From: Bacillota bacterium
GTDB lineage: Bacteria; Bacillota; UBA994
Direction: 5' to 3'
DNA: 17,885 nt
NCBI GenBank assembly: GCA_018725275.1
Contig: QLUC01000020.1
Span: forward strand, 1-17,885
Part shown: positions 13,426-17,885 of the stretch, in pieces
Numbering within the stretch: the first letter of the stretch is position 1
Layout: the number at the start of each line of letters is the position of its first letter
Notes under the pieces: model-generated
Told to the model about the DNA's origin: nothing
Databases searched by the model: none
The model's input: the letters and a program-made list of their open reading frames with translations, nothing else
Position numbers and translations under genes: made by a program

Positions 13426-14085
13426 TTAATGCTTCTTGTGGTAGACTATCCTCTTGCCTTCCACTATATAGGCGACTGACTCGGCGATGTTAGTGGCATG
13501 GTCGGCAATGCGCTCAACTTGAATGGCCACAATGAGCAGCGGCAGGGCTTTCGGTACGAGCGAGGCATCTACGGACATCATGCCCCGGAGCTCCACCAAG
13601 ATGCGCTCGCACAATTCATCGACGATATCATCGCGGTGCCAGACATCATTAGCTAGGGCCACATCGGAATTGATTAGGGCGTTTAGTGAGTCCACCAACA
13701 TCGATGAGGCCACATCCACCATCTTGGGGATGTCGACGAGCGGCTTGAGGAGGGGGCGCTGCAAGAGACGGGATTGCTCGACAATATTAGTAGAAATGTC
13801 GGCCACCCGCTCCATGTCAATGGCCAGACGCATGGCGCCAATAATGCGCCGCAAGTCCTGCCCCACCGGTTGTTGCTTGGCTATCAGTTCAATGCAAAAC
13901 TCATCAATTTCAACGGCCATCGCATCGATGATTATTTCCATGTTGTCTACAGCCTCGCCCGGTTCCGGATGCCCGCTGCGCAGTGCCTCTAGGGCCAGCC
14001 GCAGCATTTGCTCAATGCGCCCGCCCATAGATAGTAGCTTCGTGTGTAGCTCCGCTAAGTCCTTTTGAAAATTTTGCCTCAACAA
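13426..14085 (-). CDS. phoU: Phosphate signalling/transport regulator PhoU
   Basis: This 219-residue PhoU is an all-helical cytoplasmic protein made of two similar three-helix bundles, each with a metal-binding acidic motif. It links Pst transporter activity to the PhoR/PhoP response and prevents uncontrolled phosphate uptake. Visible are the N-terminal RQNFQKDLAELHTKLLSMG, the repeat-1 segment RRIIGAMRLAIDMERVADISTNI (conserved E and D, about residues 79-101) and the repeat-2 segment QVERIADHATNIAE (about 189-202). The start is TTG at 14085, or the adjacent TTG at 14082; a long G-rich Shine-Dalgarno lies 4-7 nt upstream. It is last in the pst operon, 14 bp after pstB. No phoP or phoR is in the window. 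Confidence 0.95.
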   Translation of the reverse strand: MLRQNFQKDLAELHTKLLSMGGRIEQMLRLALEALRSGHPEPGEAVDNMEIIIDAMAVEIDEFCIELIAKQQPVGQDLRRIIGAMRLAIDMERVADISTNIVEQSRLLQRPLLKPLVDIPKMVDVASSMLVDSLNALINSDVALANDVWHRDDIVDELCERILVELRGMMSVDASLVPKALPLLIVAIQVERIADHATNIAESVAYIVEGKRIVYHKKH

Positions 14086-14099
14086 ATTACTCCCCCCCT

Positions 14100-14867
14100 T
14101 TAGCCCATTCTACCGCTGATGTAGTCGTCGGTGCGCTTATCTGTCGGTGCGGTGAAAATCTTGCGGGTGATGTCGAACTCGACTAGCTCCCCACCCAAAA
14201 GAAATGCCGTATAGTCGGAAACGCGAGCTGCTTGCTGCATATTGTGGGTGACCACGACTACGGCGAGATGTTCTTTTAGCTTTAACATTAGGTCTTCGAT
14301 CTTGGCCGTAGCTGCCGGGTCAAGCGCTGAAGCCGGCTCATCCATGAGCAAGACCTCGGGGTCCACGGCTAGCGCCCGCGCAATGCAAAGTCGCTGCTGT
14401 TGCCCACCGGAAAGGGCAAGACCGGAAGCGTGAAGCCTATCTTTGACTTCGTGCCAGAGGGCCGCTTGGGTGAGCGATCTTTCGACGATGCCATCTAGTT
14501 CCACCTTTGATTTCTGGCCCTGCAGCCGCGGGCCATAGGCGACATTGTCATAGATGCTCTTGGGGAAGGGGTTGGGTTTTTGAAAGACCATGCCGACCCT
14601 CCGCCTAAGAGCAACCACATCAACCGTGGGCGCATAGACATTGCTCCCCAGAATATTAGCTTCGCCCTCAACACGCATGCCGGCGATATGGTCATTCATG
14701 CGGTTTAGCGAGCGCAACAGAGTGGATTTACCGGAACCCGAAGGACCGATAATGGCAGTAATCTCTTTATCGAGAAAGCTCATGCTCACGCTTTTGATGA
14801 CATGAAGCGCACTATAATATATTGATACGTCTCGCAACATAATCTTAGTATCTTGTACAGCTACCAT
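14100..14867 (-). CDS. pstB: Phosphate ABC transporter ATP-binding protein PstB
   Basis: This 255-residue ATPase powers the Pst high-affinity phosphate importer at the inner face of the membrane. It has Walker A GPSGSGKST (about residues 42-50), the PstB-typical LLRSLNRMND after it, the Q-loop in GMVFQKPNPFP, the ABC signature LSGGQQQRLCIARAL (about 148-162), Walker B VLLMDEPASALDP and the switch histidine in VVVTHNM. I use ATG 14867, with AGAGGAG 9 nt upstream, giving a normal length and a 7-bp overlap with pstA; the frame remains open to 14957, but the extra residues are just the other frame of pstA. Confidence 0.97.
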   Translation of the reverse strand: MVAVQDTKIMLRDVSIYYSALHVIKSVSMSFLDKEITAIIGPSGSGKSTLLRSLNRMNDHIAGMRVEGEANILGSNVYAPTVDVVALRRRVGMVFQKPNPFPKSIYDNVAYGPRLQGQKSKVELDGIVERSLTQAALWHEVKDRLHASGLALSGGQQQRLCIARALAVDPEVLLMDEPASALDPAATAKIEDLMLKLKEHLAVVVVTHNMQQAARVSDYTAFLLGGELVEFDITRKIFTAPTDKRTDDYISGRMG

Positions 14868-15637
14868 TGTTTCTTTCTCCTCTCTTGCTCCCGCCAGATG
14901 GTGGCCCCCACCTGCATGGTGAGAACCAAGAACAGGAGGATTCCTGCCGTCGCCCACATGCGCTCTGGCGGCATAGCAGGTATTTGAGTGACGGAAATGT
15001 ACAGGTGGTACGGCAACGCCATGAAACGACTCATGAAGGAACGCGGCAAGTTAGGCAGTGCGAAGGCCGCTCCGGTAATGAGAATCGGTGCTGTCTCCCC
15101 CGCCGCACGCGCAAGCGCCAGCAAGGTTCCGGTCACCACACCGGTGCGGGCACAGGGCATGATAATGGTCGAAACCGTCTGCCAGCGGGTCGCCGTAACC
15201 ACCAAGGGCAAAGTCAGGGCGGCCAGCGTCAAGGAGGCCGATAAAATGGATGGCCCAAACCCGAGCATAATAACGAAAATCGTGTAGCCGAACAAGCCAA
15301 AGACGACCGAGGGGACCCCCGCTAGGTTAACCAGCGCCATTTCGAGGAGCCGCGTCAAGCGATTGTTCGGGGCAAACTCCGCCAGATAAATCCCCGCTCC
15401 CACCCCGATGGGTAAGACCGCCAAAGTCGTGCCAAACATGAGCCACAAGGTGCCGACAATCGCCGGCAAAATACCGCCTTCAATACCGCGTCTTACTGGC
15501 ATGGAAAAAATAAATTCGAAACTGATCCCCGGTAGCGCCTGCACAAAAATATAAAGTACGGCGGCGAGAGGCGGTAGTACAGTCAAGAAAAGCGCTAAAA
15601 GACAGGCGATTTCGCGTGCTGAATACTTAGTGCGCAC
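14861..15637 (-). CDS. pstA: Phosphate ABC transporter permease PstA, apparently lacking the EAA loop
   Basis: PstA is one of the two membrane channel subunits of the phosphate importer. The product is 258 residues with about six helices; recognisable family segments are LVNLAGVPSVVFGLFGY (about 102-118) and LLALARAAGETAPILITGAAF (about 172-192). Length is about 20 residues below the usual. Between LPLVVTAT (ending at residue 150) and RWQTVSTIIMP there should be a stretch of the form E-EAL-xxVP-xxxREA-xxLGAT, the cytoplasmic EAA helix that engages PstB; it is missing, without a frameshift. PstC next door retains it. The start is GTG 15637, 4 nt after GAGGTGA, which overlaps the pstC stop. Either a real in-frame loss or a sequencing/assembly collapse. 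Confidence 0.9.
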   Translation of the reverse strand: MRTKYSAREIACLLALFLTVLPPLAAVLYIFVQALPGISFEFIFSMPVRRGIEGGILPAIVGTLWLMFGTTLAVLPIGVGAGIYLAEFAPNNRLTRLLEMALVNLAGVPSVVFGLFGYTIFVIMLGFGPSILSASLTLAALTLPLVVTATRWQTVSTIIMPCARTGVVTGTLLALARAAGETAPILITGAAFALPNLPRSFMSRFMALPYHLYISVTQIPAMPPERMWATAGILLFLVLTMQVGATIWREQERRKKQW

Positions 15638-15641
15638 CCCG

Positions 15642-16496
15642 TCACCTCGCTTTCTTGCCGACTATGACCGAGGCGGCAATGGCGTTGACGGCAAAAGTAA
15701 TTATAAATAGAATCAACCCCGCGGTAAAGAGGGCATGATACTGCATGCTATTGCGAGCCGCATTATTAACTTCGGATGCAATAAGGGCCGTAATGGGCCG
15801 CATGGGGTCGAAGATGCTCGTGGGCATTGCGAGGCGCCCACCGGCGATCATCAGCACCGTCATGGTTTCACCGATGGCCCGTCCCATGGCCAAGAACACC
15901 GCTGCCCCAATGCCCCCACGCGCGGAGGGCACAATTACCCGCCAAATGGTCTGCCACCTGTTGGCCCCCAAGGCATAGCTGGCCTCGGCATATTCACGAG
16001 GGACGGCGCGCAAGGCCTCCTCGGACAGACTGACCAAGGTTGGCAAGATCATGATACTAAGCACGAGACCAGCACTAAAGCCCGTTAAGCCGGTGGGCAA
16101 GTTGAGGAGTCCCGCCACAGCGGGCGCGACGATTTTAAGGCCCAAAAACCCAAAAACCACAGAGGGAATACCGGCGGTCACTTCGAATATGGAGCGGAAG
16201 ATTACGCTTACGCCGGGCGGCAGTAGCTCTGCTAAGCTAATCGCCGCCAGTACCCCAAAAGGGACACCGATGATGATGGCCACGCCGGTAATAATGCCCG
16301 AGCTGACCAAGAAGCCTCCGATCTGAAAAACCGGAGGAAGGGAGACCGGCAACCACCGATCTCCCGTAAAAAATACAAGGCTACCGTGCTCACGCACGAA
16401 GGGCCACGATTGCTGCACCAAAAAAACGAAGATCAAGGCGGTGATGAGCAACACGGCATACCCGGCCAACGTGACTAGTCTCTGTTGGTACGGCAA
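15642..16496 (-). CDS. pstC: Phosphate ABC transporter permease PstC
   Basis: This 284-residue PstC is the second channel subunit of the phosphate importer. It has about six membrane helices, the periplasmic segment with FFTGDRWLPVSLPP, the family stretch EVTAGIPSVVFGFLGLK (about residues 105-121), a complete EAA loop (EEALRAVPREYAEASYALGA, about 159-178) followed by NRWQTIWRVIVPSARGG, and FLAMGRAIGETMTVLMIAGG (about 201-220). The start is TTG 16496, 8 nt after GGGAGGAGG. It begins 19 bp after pstS and its stop codon forms part of the pstA Shine-Dalgarno. Confidence 0.96.
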   Translation of the reverse strand: MPYQQRLVTLAGYAVLLITALIFVFLVQQSWPFVREHGSLVFFTGDRWLPVSLPPVFQIGGFLVSSGIITGVAIIIGVPFGVLAAISLAELLPPGVSVIFRSIFEVTAGIPSVVFGFLGLKIVAPAVAGLLNLPTGLTGFSAGLVLSIMILPTLVSLSEEALRAVPREYAEASYALGANRWQTIWRVIVPSARGGIGAAVFLAMGRAIGETMTVLMIAGGRLAMPTSIFDPMRPITALIASEVNNAARNSMQYHALFTAGLILFIITFAVNAIAASVIVGKKAR

Positions 16497-16515
16497 GGAA
16501 TGAGCCTCCTCCCAG

Positions 16516-17364
16516 CTAACGAATAGGCACGAATTCTAGGCTACGAACTACCTGCTGGCCCTTGTCGCTCAGGACAAAGTCAATGTAGGTCTTAAGGGCA
16601 CCCTTGAGTTCACCGGTGGTAAAGAAAAAGAGTGGGCGAGCCAAGGGATAAGACTTGTTAAGCACCGTATCGACCGTAGGCCACACCGGAGCACTCGCGG
16701 CGTCAGCTTTAATGCCGATGGCTTTGACGGCGGGGCGCAAGTACCCAAGACCAATATAGCCGATAGCGTTTACATTGTTTGCAATCTCTTGGAAGAGCGC
16801 CTCCGTGGAGGGCATCATCATGGTATCGGGGTGGTACTCGGCATCCTTTTTACTGCCGCGCTCTTGCACCACAAACTCGCGGAAGAAGACGAAGGTGCCC
16901 GAAGTGGTGTCGCGCGAGAGAATGACTATCGGGGCATCGTTGCCGCCTAGGTCTTTCCAGTTTCTAATTTCACCGCGGTAGATTTGCCCTAATTGAACGA
17001 GCGTCAACTCATTGACGGGGTTGGCCGGGTTTACGGCAACCGCCAGACCGTCCCACCCGACGACAATCTCATGCAAAGTGCCGCGCGCCGCTGCCCTTGT
17101 TCTTTCCTCTGCTCGCAGATCGCGCGAAGACTGGGCGATATTGGTTCGCCCATCAATCAAGGCCGCCACCCCGGCACCGGATCCGCCACCGGAAACTGCT
17201 ATTTCGATGTTGCGATTAGTCTTCATAAACTCTTCGGCGAGGGCCGCGCCCAAGTTGACCATCGTATCCGAGCCTGTGACGTCAAGAGTTGTCTTTTGGG
17301 GCCGACAGCCAACCGCGACCGTGGCTATGAGTAGCGCCAACGCCAGAATGATTGCTTTTTTCAT
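16516..17364 (-). CDS. pstS: Phosphate-binding lipoprotein PstS
   Basis: This 282-residue extracellular receptor captures phosphate for PstCAB. It begins with a lipoprotein signal (MKK, a hydrophobic stretch, then AVGC with the lipid-modified Cys at about residue 20; Ala rather than Leu at -3 is somewhat unusual). Ligand-loop motifs are VTGSDTM (about 29-35), VSGGGSGAG (about 58-66), SSRDL (about 79-83) and SRDTTSGTFVFF (about 149-160). The ATG at 17364 has AGGAGG 6 nt upstream. It is the first gene of the operon, preceded by a four-box PhoP-type array, so it should be induced by phosphate starvation. Confidence 0.97.
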   Translation of the reverse strand: MKKAIILALALLIATVAVGCRPQKTTLDVTGSDTMVNLGAALAEEFMKTNRNIEIAVSGGGSGAGVAALIDGRTNIAQSSRDLRAEERTRAAARGTLHEIVVGWDGLAVAVNPANPVNELTLVQLGQIYRGEIRNWKDLGGNDAPIVILSRDTTSGTFVFFREFVVQERGSKKDAEYHPDTMMMPSTEALFQEIANNVNAIGYIGLGYLRPAVKAIGIKADAASAPVWPTVDTVLNKSYPLARPLFFFTTGELKGALKTYIDFVLSDKGQQVVRSLEFVPIR

Positions 17365-17397
17365 GCGTATCCTCCTAAAATAATTATGTCCTTCTTC

Positions 17398-17451
17398 ATC
17401 CTACTCCAGGGAAATTAACGCCACAAGAAGGACAAGTTAAAGTAATGTTAA
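17398..17451 (-). promoter_or_regulatory. Pho-box array and -10 of the pst operon promoter
   Basis: On the minus strand four hexamers, TTAACA (17446-17451), TTAACT (17435-17440), TTCTTG (17424-17429) and TTAATT (17413-17418), follow each other at exactly 11-bp steps. This is the arrangement of B. subtilis PhoP sites (TT[ACT]ACA-like repeats, 5-bp spacers). A TAGGAT -10 (17398-17403) lies 9 bp beyond the last box, which places that box near -22, as in known Pho promoters. No separate -35 is needed in such activator-dependent promoters. The third box is the weakest match. Confidence 0.7.
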
Positions 17452-17489
17452 ATCACCCCTCTTGCCACGAAACCCACTCACTTGTGCTC

Positions 17490-17495
17490 ATTATA
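17490..17495 (-). promoter_or_regulatory. Possible upstream -10 for the pst operon
   Basis: A perfect TATAAT lies on the minus strand upstream of the Pho boxes, with no recognisable -35 at 16-18 bp. It could be a second, basal promoter; transcripts from it would cross the Pho boxes. Weak evidence. Confidence 0.25.
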
Positions 17496-17514
17496 GCATA
17501 TGGCTACGTAAAAT

Positions 17515-17542
17515 TTGACATTGAGCCGAACATTGCTATATG
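17515..17542 (+). promoter_or_regulatory. Promoter-like sequence reading right into the repeat block
   Basis: On the plus strand TTGACA (17515-17520, perfect -35) and TATATG (17537-17542) are 16 bp apart. The predicted start near 17549 lies right at the beginning of module T (17551), the same arrangement as in the left copy. It faces away from the pst operon. Confidence 0.45.
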
Positions 17543-17550
17543 CTGAAACA

Positions 17551-17611
17551 CCGACTTTGACAGTGCCCAGTGCGAAAAATACGGCAATGTCCTTGTCAAT
17601 ACAGAGTTTAC
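17551..17611 (+). repeat. Conserved intergenic module T, right copy
   Basis: A 61-nt sequence that matches 13293-13352 (minus strand) with scattered substitutions, including the blocks CCGACTTTGACA, GCGAAAAATACGGC and ATGTCCTTGTCAATA. The TTGACA/TGTCAA inverted repeat (6 bp here) is kept. No plausible protein is encoded. Confidence 0.8.
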
Positions 17612-17680
17612 GGCTAAAATATTTTTCACCTCGCCTAGATAATACCTTTTCTTGGTGAAGCCGATGCCGGGAGAGTCCCG

Positions 17681-17723
17681 GGGAGGGTCGGCGTGCCGTG
17701 TCACGCCGCTACCTGGGAGGTTG
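17681..17723 (+). repeat. GC-rich repeat unit R1
   Basis: A 43-nt unit repeated directly at 17841-17883 with three mismatches, and as a 35-nt identical core on the other strand at 13176-13210. It contains the perfect stem CGGCGTG/CACGCCG. A partial copy of its end (CGCCGCTACCCGGGA) follows at 17727-17741. Confidence 0.9.
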
Positions 17724-17744
17724 ACTCGCCGCTACCCGGGATGT

Positions 17745-17776
17745 TGTAGCGCCGGCACAAAAACCGGCGACCTCGG
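17745..17776 (+). repeat. REP-like hairpin unit H1
   Basis: A 32-nt unit, TGTAGCGCC to GGCGACCTCGG, folding into the 6-bp stem CGCCGG/CCGGCG with loop CACAAAAA. It is related to H2 and H3 on the far side of the pst operon. The bases between this unit and R2 (17777-17840) are rich in GGTCCTTGG-like and TTTACG-containing short repeats, with no gene. Confidence 0.75.
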
Positions 17777-17840
17777 CGGTCCTTGGGGGTTACGGAGGTC
17801 CTTGGTGGTCTTGGTTTACGGACCTCATGTTTACGACCGG

Positions 17841-17883
17841 GGGAGGGTCGGCGTGCCATGTCACGCCGCTACCTAGGAGGGTG
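17841..17883 (+). repeat. GC-rich repeat unit R2
   Basis: Second direct copy of R1 at a distance of exactly 160 bp, 40 of 43 positions identical. The repeat block continues to the window edge, so its full extent is not visible. Confidence 0.9.
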
Positions 17884-17885
17884 CC

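Noticed and set aside
14868..14957. N-terminal extension of pstB to 14957
   Set aside because: The added residues are the alternate frame of the pstA 3' end; ATG 14867 has its own ribosome binding site and gives the usual PstB length.
17652..17876. Small open frames (also 17504-17704) in the right-hand repeat block
   Set aside because: They run through palindromic repeat units, give low-complexity products, and lack ribosome binding sites.
17681..17885. Possible CRISPR array
   Set aside because: Only two full direct copies at 160 bp spacing, with internal hairpin units in between and no regular short spacers or cas genes.

Overview
The window reads as chromosomal DNA of an anaerobic, Gram-positive Bacillota of the Clostridia type. 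The evidence is family content and gene order: long-form HPF, a cold-shock protein, ComFC, RecD2 and MetK in a row, a DegV protein, a lipoprotein PstS, Udk/Tdk, and a ~1,420-residue 2-hydroxyacyl-CoA dehydratase activase fusion. A candidate sigma-H promoter before hpf and Bacillus-type Pho boxes before pstS fit the same group. The genus cannot be named from sequence alone. All 16 genes lie on the minus strand, so transcription runs from high to low coordinates. About seven start with TTG.

Reading in transcription order from the right edge: 17365-17885 has no gene and holds a GC-rich repeat block plus the pst control region, with four Pho-box hexamers at exact 11-bp spacing. Next comes the phosphate operon pstS-pstC-pstA-pstB-phoU (17364-13426), closed by a strong terminator. 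PstA appears to lack the cytoplasmic EAA loop that normally docks on PstB. A second gene-free stretch (13049-13425) carries an inverted, diverged copy of the right-edge repeat block, so the pst operon sits between two outward-facing copies. Then come udk and tdk (pyrimidine nucleoside salvage, overlapping by 7 bp), degV (a fatty-acid-binding protein) and the giant activase/dehydratase fusion (10705-6446).

The left third is one apparent operon: a six-helix membrane protein overlapping metK by 4 bp, a small membrane-anchored protein of unknown function, recD2, comFC abutting recD2, and csp ending in a terminator. Finally, hpf is a separate unit with its own predicted sigma-H promoter and terminator. 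Beyond it, positions 1-146 hold a candidate promoter for a gene off the left edge (in many Clostridia secA follows hpf; that gene is not seen here).

The points most worth a second look are the PstA loop deletion, the inverted composite repeat around the pst operon (in both copies a conserved ~60-nt module starts at the predicted transcription start), the Pho-box array, the sigma-H match at hpf, and the fused activase whose first ATPase domain looks catalytically degenerate.
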